A DNA stretch of 64,000 nt from Sandaracinus amylolyticus (GTDB lineage: Bacteria > Myxococcota_A > Polyangia > Polyangiales > Sandaracinaceae): the NCBI RefSeq assembly GCF_021631985.1, contig NZ_CP070225.1, positions 3,100,001 through 3,164,000 on the forward strand. The letters run 5' to 3'. Positions 39,550 through 48,567 of this stretch are shown piece after piece. Within the stretch, counting starts at the first letter, position 1, and every line of letters starts with the position of its first letter. Both the position numbers and the translations under genes were made by a program. The notes under the pieces were generated by a model that was not told the DNA's origin, did not search any database, and saw nothing but the letters and a program-made list of their open reading frames with translations.

Positions 39550-39721
39550 GCGCGCGAACCTAGCACAACGGTCCGGACCCGCTGCGTCCCCGCCGACGCG
39601 GCTCTGCGCAACGATCTGCGCACCTCGTTTCGCACGGAGCGCCTTGAAATCGGGCGATCTCGCGTCACAACCTCACCGCCTTCGGCGTCCTCTGGACGCT
39701 GATCCCGCGCGGAAGAACACG

Positions 39722-40777
39722 ATGGAACTGAGCCAGACCGCCCCCTCCGAGCGTCCCCTCGCGGCGTCGCAGCGCGTCGCGCCCGATGCGTGGCCGCCCG
39801 GTCGTCGCACCGCGAAGGACCTCCTCGCCGCGGCGAAGGAGTTCGGCAAGGAGGATCGCGGGCGCAGCTGGTTCCACGTCGCCGAGACGTTCGGCGTGCT
39901 CGCGGCGCTCTCGGCCGCGACGATCGCGGCGCCCTGGCTCGTGGTGCGCGTGATCGCCGCCGTGGTGATGGGCCTGACGATCGTCCGCGCGTTCATCCTC
40001 TACCACGACTACATGCACAACTCGCTGCTCCGCGGCTCGAAGGTCGCGAAGTGGATCATGTACGGGTTCGGCGTGTACGTGCTGACGCCGCCCAACGTCT
40101 GGCGTCAGACCCACAACTACCATCACGCGAACACCGCGAAGATCGTCGGCTCGCACGTGGGCTCGTACCTGATGGTCACGACCGAGATGTGGAAGCAGAT
40201 GACGCCCGCGCAGCGCCTCGTCTACAAGGCGTACCGTCATCCGCTGACGATCTTCTTCGCGTACTTCACGGTGTTCCTCTACGGGATGTGCGTGAGCTCG
40301 TTCCTGCGGAACCCGAAGAAGAACTGGGACTCGGCGCTCGCGGTCGTGCTGCACGTCGCCGCGTGGATCGCGCTGATCGCGCTCGGCGGCTTCGAGCTCT
40401 TCTTCGTCGCGTACTTCCTGCCGCTCTTCGTCGCGACGATGAGCGGCGCGTACCTCTTCTACGCGCAGCACGACTTCCCGGAGATGCACGTGCAGCCGCG
40501 CGAGACGTGGGAGTACACGCGCGCGGCGCTCGAGAGCTCGAGCTACATGAAGACCGGCGCCGTGATGGCGTGGTTCACCGGGAACATCGGGTACCACCAC
40601 GTGCACCACCTGAACCCGGGCATCCCGTTCTATCGACTGCCCGAGGCGATGGCCGCGATCCCCGAGCTGCAGAACCCGAAGGGCACGACCACGCTGCACC
40701 CGCGCGACATCCTCGCGTGCTTCCGCGCGAAGCTGTGGGACGCCGAGCAGAACCGCATGGTCGGCTACCCCGACTGA
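39722..40777 (+). CDS. Membrane fatty acid desaturase
   Basis: The 351-residue integral membrane di-iron protein has three histidine boxes: HDYMH (about residue 97), HNYHH (about 134) and HHVHH (about 295). Transmembrane segments follow the usual layout for acyl-lipid desaturases. Regiospecificity cannot be told. ATG 39722 lies beyond a divergent proA start and gives a 50-residue soluble N-terminus before the first helices. It probably adjusts membrane lipid unsaturation. Confidence 0.88.
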   Translation: MELSQTAPSERPLAASQRVAPDAWPPGRRTAKDLLAAAKEFGKEDRGRSWFHVAETFGVLAALSAATIAAPWLVVRVIAAVVMGLTIVRAFILYHDYMHNSLLRGSKVAKWIMYGFGVYVLTPPNVWRQTHNYHHANTAKIVGSHVGSYLMVTTEMWKQMTPAQRLVYKAYRHPLTIFFAYFTVFLYGMCVSSFLRNPKKNWDSALAVVLHVAAWIALIALGGFELFFVAYFLPLFVATMSGAYLFYAQHDFPEMHVQPRETWEYTRAALESSSYMKTGAVMAWFTGNIGYHHVHHLNPGIPFYRLPEAMAAIPELQNPKGTTTLHPRDILACFRAKLWDAEQNRMVGYPD

Positions 40778-40864
40778 CGCGCTGCTCGCGTTGGTCGACT
40801 CGTCGCGCGCTCGGCGTGAGTCCTCTCGTCCTGCGTGAACGGGGCGCGTGGTAACCACGCGCTC

Positions 40865-42538
40865 ATGACGACCGCTCGCACGATCCGCGCGCCGCGCGGC
40901 ACGACGCTGCGCTGCAAGGGATGGGCGCAGGAAGCCGCGCTGCGCATGCTGATGAACAACCTCGATCCCGAGGTGGCCGAGCGTCCCGAGGACCTCGTGG
41001 TCTACGGCGGCACCGGCAAGGCGGCGCGCAGCTGGGAAGCCTTCGACGTGATCGTGCGCGAGCTCGAGCGGCTCGGCGACGACGAGACGCTGCTCGTGCA
41101 GAGCGGCAAGGCGGTCGGGAAGTTCCGCACGCACGCGGACGCGCCGCGCGTGCTGATCGCGAACTCGCTGCTCGTGCCGAAGTGGGCGACTTGGGAAGAG
41201 TTCCGCCGCCTCGAGGCGATGGGCCTGACGATGTTCGGCCAGATGACGGCCGGCTCGTGGATCTACATCGGCACCCAGGGGATCCTGCAGGGCACGTACG
41301 AGACGTTCGTCGCGGCGGGCGTGCAGCACTTCGGTGACAAGCAGAGTGGGGGCTCGTGGAAGGGCCGCTGGATCCTCAGCGCGGGCCTCGGCGGCATGGG
41401 CGGCGCGCAGCCGCTCGCAGCGACGATGGCGGGCGCGTGCTTCCTCGGCGTCGAGGTCGATCCCTCGCGCGCCGAGAAGCGGAAGAAGGATCGTTACGTC
41501 GATCGCATCACGTCGTCGCTCGACGAGGCGCTCGCGTGGATCGACGAGGCGCGCAAGAAGGGTGACGCGCTGAGCGTCGCGCTCGTCGCGAACGCGGCCG
41601 ACGTCTATCCCGAGCTCGTCGCGCGGGGCATCACGCCGGACTTCGTGACCGAGCAGACCGCGGCGCACGATCCGCTCGTCGGCTACGTGCCGCCGGGGCT
41701 CACGCTCGATCAGGCGGCCGCGCTGCGCCGCGACGATCCGACGTCGTACGTCGCGCGCGCCAAGCAGGGCATGGCGATCGAGGTGCGCGCGATGCTCACG
41801 ATGGTCGAGCGCGGCGCGCACGCGTGCGACTACGGGAACAACATCCGCGCCCACGCGAAGGAGGTCGGCGTCGAACGCGCGTTCGACATCCCGGGGTTCG
41901 TGCCGGCGTACGTGCGGCCGCTCTTCTGCGAAGGAAAGGGACCGTTCCGCTGGGTCGCGCTGAGCGGCGATCCCGAGGACATCAAGGTCACGGATGCCGC
42001 GGTGAAGGAGGTCGTGCCGAACGATCCGCACCTTCACCACTGGCTCGACATGGCCGAGGAGCGCATCGCGTACCAGGGCCTGCCCGCGCGCATCTGCTGG
42101 CTCGGGTACGGCGATCGTCATCGCGTGGGGCTCAAGTTCAACGAGCTGGTGCGCACCGGGAAGGTGAAGGCGCCGATCGTGATCGGTCGTGATCACCTCG
42201 ACTGCGGATCGGTCGCGAGCCCGAACCGCGAGACCGAGGCGATGAAGGACGGCAGCGATGCGATCGCGGACTGGGCGATCCTCAACGCGCTGGTGAACAC
42301 GTCGGCAGGCGCGACGTGGGTGAGCGTCCATCACGGCGGCGGCGTGGGCATCGGGTACTCGCTGCACGCAGGGATGGTCGTCGTCGCGGATGGCACCGAT
42401 GCAGCAGCGCAGCGGCTCGAGCGCGTGCTCACGAGCGATCCCGGCATGGGCGTGATCCGCCACGCGGACGCGGGCTACGAGATCGCGATCGAGACCGCCG
42501 AGAAGAAGGGCGTGCACGTCCCGCATCGGGCGCGATGA
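40865..42538 (+). CDS. hutU: Urocanate hydratase
   Basis: HutU hydrates urocanate to imidazolonepropionate using tightly bound NAD+. The 557-residue length and signatures agree: [40 protein letters not shown] and the C-terminal [21 protein letters not shown] 40865 matches the family N-terminus; an in-frame ATG at 40835 would add ten residues. Its stop overlaps hutI (ATGA). hutH and hutG/F were not found here. Confidence 0.96.
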   Translation: MTTARTIRAPRGTTLRCKGWAQEAALRMLMNNLDPEVAERPEDLVVYGGTGKAARSWEAFDVIVRELERLGDDETLLVQSGKAVGKFRTHADAPRVLIANSLLVPKWATWEEFRRLEAMGLTMFGQMTAGSWIYIGTQGILQGTYETFVAAGVQHFGDKQSGGSWKGRWILSAGLGGMGGAQPLAATMAGACFLGVEVDPSRAEKRKKDRYVDRITSSLDEALAWIDEARKKGDALSVALVANAADVYPELVARGITPDFVTEQTAAHDPLVGYVPPGLTLDQAAALRRDDPTSYVARAKQGMAIEVRAMLTMVERGAHACDYGNNIRAHAKEVGVERAFDIPGFVPAYVRPLFCEGKGPFRWVALSGDPEDIKVTDAAVKEVVPNDPHLHHWLDMAEERIAYQGLPARICWLGYGDRHRVGLKFNELVRTGKVKAPIVIGRDHLDCGSVASPNRETEAMKDGSDAIADWAILNALVNTSAGATWVSVHHGGGVGIGYSLHAGMVVVADGTDAAAQRLERVLTSDPGMGVIRHADAGYEIAIETAEKKGVHVPHRAR

Positions 42539-43788
42539 CGCACGATCTCGTCATCCGGAACGCGCATGTCGTGACGTGCGCCGGGCCCACGGGGAGCGCG
42601 AAGGAGCGGCTCGGGATCGTCTCCGATGCCGCGCTCGCGATCTCCGGCGATCGCATCGCGTGGATCGGCGCCGATGCGGATCGTCCGCGCGACGCGGCGC
42701 GCGAGATCGATGCAGGGCGTCGCGTCGTGATGCCCGGGCTCGTCGACGCGCACACGCACCTCGTGTTCGCGGGATCGCGCATCGACGAGTTCGCGCGGAA
42801 GATGGCGGGTGAGGACTATCGCGCGATCGCAGCGTCGGGCGGTGGGATCGCGGCGAGCGTGCGCGCGACGCGCGCGGCGAGCGAGGACGAGCTCTTCGCG
42901 CGCGCCAAGGCACGTGCCCTCGCGATGCGCGCGTGCGGCACCACGACGGTCGAGGTGAAGAGCGGCTACGGCCTCGACCTCGCGACCGAGACGCGCCTGC
43001 TCGCCGTCGGTCGACGGCTCGCGCGCGAGGGCGTGGTGAGCACGACGACGACCTTCCTCGGTGCGCACGCGATCCCGCCCGAGCGCGCCGGGGATCGCGA
43101 GGGCTACCTCCACGACGTGATCGACGTGATGTTGCCCGCGGTCGTCGAAGCGAAGCTCGCCGACGCGTGCGACGTGTACCTCGACGAGAACGCGTTCTCG
43201 CGCGACGAGGCGGCGCGCGTGCTCTCCGCGGCGAAGGCGCGCGGATTGTTGCTCAAGGCACACATCGGGCAGTTCCGCGATCTCGGCGGCGGCGAGCTGC
43301 TCGCAGAGCTCGGCGCGCTGAGCGGCGATCACCTCGAGGACGTGTCGGACGCCGGGCTGCGCGCGATGGCGGCGGCGGGCGTGCGCGCGGTGCTCCTGCC
43401 GGGCGCGTGGCGGACGCTGCGTCAGAAGGCGCCCGATGCGGCGCGGCTGCGCGCGCACGGCGTGCCGATCGTGGTCGCGACCGACTGCAACCCCGGCACC
43501 TCGGCGTGCGTCGATCTGCCGCTCTGTGCGGCGCTCGCGGTGCGCGACGCAGGGCTCACGCTCGAAGAGGCGCTCCTCGCGATCACGGTCGAGGCCGCGG
43601 GCGCGCTCGGGCTCGCGGATCGCGGCCGGATCGTGGTCGGCGCGCGCGCCGATCTCGCGTGTTACGACGAGGCCGATCCGCGCGCGCTCGGGTACGCGCT
43701 GGGCGGATCCCGCGCACGCTGGATCGCGCTCGGCGGGCGCGTGATCGAAGACGCGGATCGGACCGGACACGATCGCGCCCTCTGGTAG
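42535..43788 (+). CDS. hutI: Imidazolonepropionase
   Basis: HutI hydrolyses imidazolonepropionate to formiminoglutamate. The 417-residue amidohydrolase has the metal ligands HTH in [13 protein letters not shown], the substrate segment KSGYGLD, a metal His in LLKAHIGQ and the catalytic Asp in ATDCNPG. It is translationally coupled to hutU. The next gene begins 10 bp past its stop. Confidence 0.95.
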   Translation: MTHDLVIRNAHVVTCAGPTGSAKERLGIVSDAALAISGDRIAWIGADADRPRDAAREIDAGRRVVMPGLVDAHTHLVFAGSRIDEFARKMAGEDYRAIAASGGGIAASVRATRAASEDELFARAKARALAMRACGTTTVEVKSGYGLDLATETRLLAVGRRLAREGVVSTTTTFLGAHAIPPERAGDREGYLHDVIDVMLPAVVEAKLADACDVYLDENAFSRDEAARVLSAAKARGLLLKAHIGQFRDLGGGELLAELGALSGDHLEDVSDAGLRAMAAAGVRAVLLPGAWRTLRQKAPDAARLRAHGVPIVVATDCNPGTSACVDLPLCAALAVRDAGLTLEEALLAITVEAAGALGLADRGRIVVGARADLACYDEADPRALGYALGGSRARWIALGGRVIEDADRTGHDRALW

Positions 43789-43798
43789 AATCGCACTC

Positions 43799-44329
43799 GT
43801 GTCCGACCTCGAGCTGCACGAGATCGACTACGAAGCCGCTTATTCCGGTTATCTCGATCGCTTTGCCAAGCGCTTCGGAGATCGTCCCGAGGGCGCGTTC
43901 GTCAAGTTCGGCAAGCACATGGTCCAGAAGCTCCCGCGCGGAGAGTTCCCGCGGCGGCTCGATCACTACGTGCAGCTGCACCGCGCGGTGAAGGACATGC
44001 TCGAGACGGGCTCGACCATCAGCGACGCGCTGGTGCTCGACTTCGTCGAGGCGAGCGCGTGGATCGGCATCCAGGCGCCCGACATGTACTCGATGTTCCG
44101 TGGCGAGCTCGGCGACCCGAAGCTCGCCGCGCCGAACCGCGACACCGCGGTCGATCACACGATCTCGACGCAGCGCTCGCTGCCCTCGGGCGAAGATCCG
44201 CTGCGCTCGACCGCGCGCGATCTGCCCTCGTCGCGCGAGCGCTCGCCGATGTCGAGCAGCAGCGAGCTCCGCGCCGATCTCACCGAGCCCGAGATCCACG
44301 TCGGCGCGCGTCCCTCGCGGGACGAGTGA
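43799..44329 (+). CDS. Hypothetical protein with ordered N-terminal and Ser-rich C-terminal part
   Basis: GTG 43799 opens a 176-residue protein. The first about 115 residues are helical and mixed charge (DYEAAYSGYLDRFAKRFGDR, FGKHMVQKLPRGEF). The rest is low-complexity Ser/Arg/Glu sequence of disordered type. No signal, membrane helix or known motif was seen. It starts 10 bp after hutI and ends 19 bp before lspA, so it may be transcribed with either; a role in histidine use is not supported by sequence. Confidence 0.6.
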   Translation: MSDLELHEIDYEAAYSGYLDRFAKRFGDRPEGAFVKFGKHMVQKLPRGEFPRRLDHYVQLHRAVKDMLETGSTISDALVLDFVEASAWIGIQAPDMYSMFRGELGDPKLAAPNRDTAVDHTISTQRSLPSGEDPLRSTARDLPSSRERSPMSSSSELRADLTEPEIHVGARPSRDE

Positions 44330-44348
44330 CCTGCGACATACTCGCGAG

Positions 44349-44879
44349 ATGACACCGTCTCTCCGTGCGCGCGTCGTCGCGGCCACGCTGTTCCTCACCA
44401 CCGCGGGCCTCGGCAGCGGCTGCGATCTCACGACGAAGCACTGGGCGGAGGAGACCCTCCGCGACGTGCCCGGCCAGACGCTCTCGGTGATCGCGCCGCA
44501 CCTCGACTTCACGCTGCGCTTCAACGAGGGCACCGCGTTCAGCGTCGTGCGCGATCTCGGCGTCGGGCGTGCGGTGCTCGGTGTGCTCGCGCTGATCGTC
44601 GCGGCCGCGCTCCTCGTCGTCGTGATCCGCTCGCCCGAGAGCCGCATGCGCACCCTCGCGCTCGGCCTCGTCGCGGGCGGCGCGATCGGCAACGGGCTCG
44701 ATCGCATCACGCGCTCGGGCGTCGTCGACTTCGTCGAGATCCACTACCCGTGGGGCGGGAGCTGGCCTGCTTTCAACGTCGCCGACGTGCTCGTCGCGGT
44801 GGGCGCGGCGCTGCTCATCCTCGACGGATGGCGCGCCGCGCGCGCGGATCAGTCGGCGGGCGCGTCGGGGATCGGATAG
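44349..44879 (+). CDS. lspA: Lipoprotein signal peptidase
   Basis: LspA cleaves prolipoprotein signal peptides at the lipobox Cys in the inner membrane, which fits the many lipoproteins encoded nearby. The 176-residue protein has four predicted helices and conserved blocks: DLTTKHWAE, RFNEGTAFS, GAIGNGLDRI with one catalytic Asp, and PAFNVADV with the other. Its 3' end overlaps the convergent esterase gene by 31 bp. Confidence 0.93.
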   Translation: MTPSLRARVVAATLFLTTAGLGSGCDLTTKHWAEETLRDVPGQTLSVIAPHLDFTLRFNEGTAFSVVRDLGVGRAVLGVLALIVAAALLVVVIRSPESRMRTLALGLVAGGAIGNGLDRITRSGVVDFVEIHYPWGGSWPAFNVADVLVAVGAALLILDGWRAARADQSAGASGIG

Positions 44880-45988
44880 CCGCGCCAGAGCCAGAGCAGC
44901 GTCTCGGGCAGCGTCTGCCGCAGCACGCGTCGATCGACGTGCCCGGCGTCCTCCGACCACAGGAAGCGGTAGTGGTAGCCGCGATCCTCGAGCACGTCGG
45001 ACATGCGCCGATTGGCGTCCATCCAGTTGTGCAGTCCGTCGCTCCCGAAATTCAGATCGTTCTCTCCGACCTGCAGGAACACGCGGATCGGCTTCACCGC
45101 TTCGTCGCGGATCATGTGCTCGTGGTACTCCCACGCGCCGCGCGGATGCTCGTCGTCGCGGTGCTGTGCGACGAACGTGCCCGAGTACGTGAGCACGCGG
45201 CGATAGAGCTCGGGGTGGAACCACGCCATCGTGAAGGCGCACGCGCCGCCCGAGCTGCCGCCCATCGTCGCGCGTCCTTCGGGGTCGCTCGTCAGGCGTA
45301 GATCCGGATAGTCCGCGCGGATGTCGGGGCGCATCGGGATCAGCGGCAGGACCTCGGTCTCGATGAAGCGCGTGTAGTGATCGGACACGCGATCGTACTC
45401 GAGGCCTCGCTCGCTCCCCGGGCCGTCGCCGGGCCCCGGATTGATGAAGATGCCGATGACGTGCGGCAGTCGATGCTGGTGGATCAGCGTGTCGAGCGCG
45501 GCCGTGACGTCGCCGACGTATCCGCCTCCGTCCTGGATCACCATGAACGGCGCTTCGGTGCCGTTCACGTACTGGCGCGGGACGTAGATCCAGAGATCGC
45601 GCGTGTAGCGACCGGTGACGCCCGGATAGATCTCGCTGTCCTCCGACTGCATCGAGAAGCGGTACACGCGACCGCGCGGTGCATCGTCGGGAACGCGCAT
45701 CTCGGGCGCGTCGGCGTAGCTGGGACCGATGGTGAAGTCGCCATCGCCCTCGGTGCCCGGATCCATCACGGTGGGCGGCGGAGGGCCCGCGTCGATCGTC
45801 GGGATCGAGGCGTCGTCTTCCTCGAGCTCGCCCGCGTCGAGCGCGGGTGCGTCGATCGGCACGCCGGCATCGCGGGGAGGTGTTGGAGTCGACGCGTCGT
45901 CGGCGCTCGGGAGATCGCCTCGGAGATCACCGACGCACGCACCGAGCAGCAGCGCGCAGATCGAGAGGCGAACGATCGATGCGGTCAA
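44849..45988 (-). CDS. Secreted lipoprotein esterase (Fes/feruloyl esterase-like)
   Basis: TTG 45988 with AGGAGG four bases upstream gives a lipoprotein signal (MTASIVRLSICALLLGAC) and 379 residues. A Pro/Asp-rich linker (about 20-85) precedes an esterase domain with the nucleophile elbow TMGGSSGGACAF, the oxyanion-region IQDGGGYVGDV, and the catalytic His in SEDAGHVDRR. The layout matches putative esterases related to enterochelin esterase and feruloyl esterase, acting outside the cell. An ATG at 46054 is possible but would bypass the clear ribosome site. An mRNA hairpin covers that ribosome site. Confidence 0.82.
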   Translation of the reverse strand: MTASIVRLSICALLLGACVGDLRGDLPSADDASTPTPPRDAGVPIDAPALDAGELEEDDASIPTIDAGPPPPTVMDPGTEGDGDFTIGPSYADAPEMRVPDDAPRGRVYRFSMQSEDSEIYPGVTGRYTRDLWIYVPRQYVNGTEAPFMVIQDGGGYVGDVTAALDTLIHQHRLPHVIGIFINPGPGDGPGSERGLEYDRVSDHYTRFIETEVLPLIPMRPDIRADYPDLRLTSDPEGRATMGGSSGGACAFTMAWFHPELYRRVLTYSGTFVAQHRDDEHPRGAWEYHEHMIRDEAVKPIRVFLQVGENDLNFGSDGLHNWMDANRRMSDVLEDRGYHYRFLWSEDAGHVDRRVLRQTLPETLLWLWRGYPIPDAPAD

Positions 45989-45991
45989 TGG

Positions 45992-46020
45992 ACCTCCTGC
46001 GGCAGCGCTCAGCAGGAGGT
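45992..46020 (-). promoter_or_regulatory. Hairpin sequestering the esterase ribosome-binding site
   Basis: On the minus-strand mRNA, ACCTCCTGC (46020-46012) pairs perfectly with GCAGGAGGT (46000-45992) around an 11-base loop. The 3' arm contains the AGGAGG ribosome site, three bases from the TTG start. This would hide the site until the stem opens. Confidence 0.55.
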
Positions 46021-46054
46021 GTGCCCGTTCGAAACGCGCGTTTGCCGAGGACAC

Positions 46055-46085
46055 GAGGCTCCATCCACGTCGTGGATGGAGCCTC
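46055..46085. repeat. Perfect 14-bp inverted repeat
   Basis: GAGGCTCCATCCAC (46055-46068) and its exact complement (46072-46085) are separated by GTC. No T-run follows. It may be a terminator, a cruciform or a protein-binding dyad for the neighbouring RHH protein. Confidence 0.6.
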
Positions 46086-46247
46086 TGGCGCGCCTCGGAG
46101 CGCGGCGCGCTCCTCGACCATCGCGAAGATCACTCGCGTCGCTCTCGACGCGAGGTGAGCGAGAGCGCTTCGGGCGGGAGGAGGACCCGGCCGGCTTCGC
46201 CGGACGGGGGAGGGTTCGCCGCACGAACCCTCCGGCAGGAAAGGAAC

Positions 46248-46293
46248 TGATTGCAGCGCTCTCGAGCGTCAGCGCGAGAGCGCGTCGCAATCA
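46248..46293 (-). terminator. Stem-loop overlapping the RHH gene stop
   Basis: Outer arms TGATTGC (46248-46254) and GCAATCA (46287-46293) plus inner arms GCGCTCTCG/CGAGAGCGC form a long stem with small bulges. The stop codon of the RHH gene is in the outer arm, so it probably terminates the ParA/RHH transcript. Confidence 0.5.
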
Positions 46294-46638
46294 GATGCCG
46301 CGGGGCACGGTCTCGAGGTTCTCGATCTGATCGAGCGCCCAGCGGATCAGCGCGCTGCGCGTCATGCGGCGGTGGCCGCGCGACTTGAGCGCGGCGACCT
46401 TCTCGTCGAGGCGCGCGAGGTCTTCCTTGTACATCGAGATGCAGATGATCTCGTAGTGATCGGGCTTCGGCTTCTGGACGCGCTTGCGCTTGCCGCTGCT
46501 CGTCTCGGCCTCGGGCGTTGTCTTCGCGACCGTCCGCGACGGCGCCTCGGCGCGATAGAACGTCTCGCGCAGGACCTCGCGCACTTCTCCGTCGTCGAAC
46601 AGCTCGCGCACGGCGCGCGCGTGAGGATCGGCTGCCAT
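46291..46638 (-). CDS. Ribbon-helix-helix-like protein, partner of ParA
   Basis: The 115-residue protein has an acidic helical N-terminus, a basic Ser/Lys linker (GKRKRVQKPKPDH) and a C-terminal region. That region contains a beta strand (YEIICISMY) followed by two helices (DLARLDEKVAALKSRGH and SALIRWALDQIENL), the pattern of a ribbon-helix-helix DNA-binding fold. An AAGGAG ribosome site precedes the ATG, 13 bp after the ParA stop. RHH proteins paired with ParA usually bind a centromere or act as repressor, as in ParF/ParG. DNA targets are unknown. Confidence 0.7.
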   Translation of the reverse strand: MAADPHARAVRELFDDGEVREVLRETFYRAEAPSRTVAKTTPEAETSSGKRKRVQKPKPDHYEIICISMYKEDLARLDEKVAALKSRGHRRMTRSALIRWALDQIENLETVPRGI

Positions 46639-46651
46639 CGTCGAAACTCCT

Positions 46652-47815
46652 TCAGCTGGCGGCCAGGGCGACCTCTCCGGTGTGCCCTTCGTGGCGATCG
46701 AGCAGACGCGTGTCGCCGCGGAGGCGACGCACGTGCTCGACGAGGACCGAGTAGTCGAGCGCGCCGTGGCTGTCGGGCGCGTACTCGAAGATCGTCTGCT
46801 TGGCGCTGGGCGCCTCGCGAAGCTTGGTGTTGACGCGGATCGGCGGGAGGCAGCGCTCGCCGAAGTGATCCTGGAGCGCCGAGACGCTGTCGCGCGCGAT
46901 CTTGTTGCGCACGTCGTAGAACGTCGGCAGCACGCCGAGCAGCGCGACGTCGTGCTTGAGCAGCTCGCGCACGTGCTTGAGCGTGCGCAGCACCTGCTTC
47001 ACGCCGACGAGCGAGAGGTAGTCGCACGAGACCGGCACGAGGATGCTGTCGGCGTAGACGAGCGCGTTCTGGTTCATCAGCGAGAGCGCGGGCGCGCAGT
47101 CGAGCACGACGACGTCGTAGCCCGTGACGCGATCCCCGAGGCGCTCGCGCATCACACGATCGCGGTTGGGACGCGTCGCGAGGTGCAGCTCGGCGGCCGC
47201 GAGCAACTCGTTGGAGGTCAAGACATGGAGGCGGTCGTCGACGGGCACCGCGGCGTCCATCGCGTTCACGCCGTGCACGAGCACGTGATAGAGCGTCTTC
47301 TCGCCGCGGATGCCGAGCGACGCGCCGACGTTGCCCTGACCGTCGGCATCGACGAGCAGGACCTTGTTGCCGGCAGCCGCGAGGCCTGCCGCGAGGTTCA
47401 CCGCGGTCGTCGTCTTGCCGGTGCCGCCCTTGTGGTTGAACACCGCGATGCGTCGCGGTCCGCTCGAGACCGGCGCGCCCGCGCGGTTCACGCGCAGCAC
47501 GCCGGCGCGCGCCGCGTTGCGGCACTCCATCGTGCAGAAGTGCGACGGCGCTCCGTCCTTCACCTGCACCTGGAACGGGTACTCGAGCGTGAAGCCCTTC
47601 CCGCACACGTCGCACTTGCAGCCTGCAGCGTCGGCGCCTGCGCCAGCGGCGCTCGTCGCGGTGGTACCCACGGACGAGTAGCCGAGGCTCGCCTGCTGAC
47701 AGCCCTGCGAGCAGAAGTAGTGGAAGGTCCCGTGCTCCTCGCGCACCTGGTAGCGGAAGCGGACCTGGAACGAGCGCTCGCACACGGAGCACGTCGAGAG
47801 CGGTGTGTCGACCAC
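46652..47815 (-). CDS. ParA-family ATPase with two N-terminal zinc-finger motifs
   Basis: GTG 47815 with GAGGAGAGA upstream gives 387 residues. Residues about 7-40 (CSVCERSFQVRF..FCSQGC) and about 65-105 (CDVCGKGFTLEY..FCTMECRNAA) are two similar CxxC..FCxxxC fingers of the TRASH/MYM type. The ParA domain (about 120-370) has the deviant Walker A HKGGTGKTTTAVN, Walker B strand VVVLDCAPAL and a C-terminal helix. ParA ATPases position plasmids, chromosomes or protein clusters. Two fused fingers are unusual and could bind a partner or redox/metal signal. It is in an operon with the RHH gene. Confidence 0.88.
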   Translation of the reverse strand: MVDTPLSTCSVCERSFQVRFRYQVREEHGTFHYFCSQGCQQASLGYSSVGTTATSAAGAGADAAGCKCDVCGKGFTLEYPFQVQVKDGAPSHFCTMECRNAARAGVLRVNRAGAPVSSGPRRIAVFNHKGGTGKTTTAVNLAAGLAAAGNKVLLVDADGQGNVGASLGIRGEKTLYHVLVHGVNAMDAAVPVDDRLHVLTSNELLAAAELHLATRPNRDRVMRERLGDRVTGYDVVVLDCAPALSLMNQNALVYADSILVPVSCDYLSLVGVKQVLRTLKHVRELLKHDVALLGVLPTFYDVRNKIARDSVSALQDHFGERCLPPIRVNTKLREAPSAKQTIFEYAPDSHGALDYSVLVEHVRRLRGDTRLLDRHEGHTGEVALAAS

Positions 47816-47862
47816 GCGCGTCTCTCCTCGAGGTGGCGGCGCGCGACCCGTTCGTGCGCCTC

Positions 47863-47874
47863 GCATCCGGATGC
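47863..47874. promoter_or_regulatory. 12-bp palindrome upstream of the ParA gene
   Basis: GCATCCGGATGC is perfectly self-complementary and lies 48 bp upstream of the ParA GTG, in the divergent gap with the 47930 gene. It could be an operator for the RHH protein; chance occurrence cannot be excluded. Confidence 0.35.
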
Positions 47875-47929
47875 CGGAACGCGCGCGAGAAATCAAAAAA
47901 AGTGACGAGCCCCATGCGAGACTCTCGAC

Positions 47930-48451
47930 GTGCGCGATCTCTGGATTGTGCTCGCGGTGCTGATCGCGAGCTGCGGCGCCTCGTCGACCCGCATCGCAGC
48001 GCCGCACACTGCGAGCTTCCCGACCGAGCTGCGCGGCTTCCGCTTCGGCATGAATGTCGACGAGGCACGCGCAGCGTGCGCGGGCGAGTGGCACGCGTAC
48101 GACGTGATGGCCGCCGACCCGGCACATGGGCTGCCGCGCGCTCGCTCCGCGTTCTGTGTGCCGCCGCTGCGCCAGTGGTCGATCGACCTCGATCTCCTCG
48201 GAGATCCCGAACGGCTCGCGGTCATCCGTGAGACGCGCAGCGGCTCCGACGCGGCGGACGCGCCCGTCGCGCTCGACACCGCGCGACGCGAGCTCGAAGC
48301 GAGCTACGGCGCGCCGACGCGCGTGCGCCGCGGCGAATCCTACGAATGGGAGCTCGAGGGCGGTCGGATCGCGCTCGTGCGACACGCTCCATCGCCCTGC
48401 GGTCTCGCGCCCAGCTGGGCGATCTCCGTAGTCTACGGGCCCTCGCGGTGA
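47930..48451 (+). CDS. Small lipoprotein, unknown function
   Basis: GTG 47930 gives a 173-residue protein with a short lipoprotein signal (MRDLWIVLAVLIASC). The mature part has alternating strands and helices and five Cys in all, with a C-terminal SWAISVVYG strand. The region FRFGMNVDEARAAC resembles the start of several small periplasmic proteins but no family can be named. It is divergent from the ParA gene. Confidence 0.55.
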   Translation: MRDLWIVLAVLIASCGASSTRIAAPHTASFPTELRGFRFGMNVDEARAACAGEWHAYDVMAADPAHGLPRARSAFCVPPLRQWSIDLDLLGDPERLAVIRETRSGSDAADAPVALDTARRELEASYGAPTRVRRGESYEWELEGGRIALVRHAPSPCGLAPSWAISVVYGPSR

Positions 48452-48567
48452 GACCGCGCGACGTCGTCGCCAACCCCGCGACACGCACGCGGCACGACGT
48501 GGTGTTCTCCTTCCTGCTCTCCTCGGCGGGTCGAATTCGGTAGGGTTCCCGCCCCCAAGGAGGATCG

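Larger units (their letters stand above)
45989..46290. other. Non-coding interval with several inverted repeats
   Basis: This 302-bp gap between the esterase and the RHH gene carries five hairpin-capable repeats: the ribosome-site stem (45992-46020), a perfect 14-bp stem (46055-46085), CTCGCGTCG/CGACGCGAG (46133-46141 with 46146-46154), GAGGGTTCG/CGAACCCTC (46210-46218 with 46224-46232) and a terminator-like stem (46248-46293). No open frame here is supported. Confidence 0.7.

Noticed and set aside
39665-42526. A 953-codon open frame on the minus strand opposite the desaturase and hutU
   Set aside because: It is rich in Arg/His/Asp with no domain and mirrors two certain genes; long antisense frames are expected at this GC content.
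46055-46085. Transposon end or MITE at the perfect 14-bp inverted repeat
   Set aside because: No target-site duplication, no second copy in the window and no transposase nearby.
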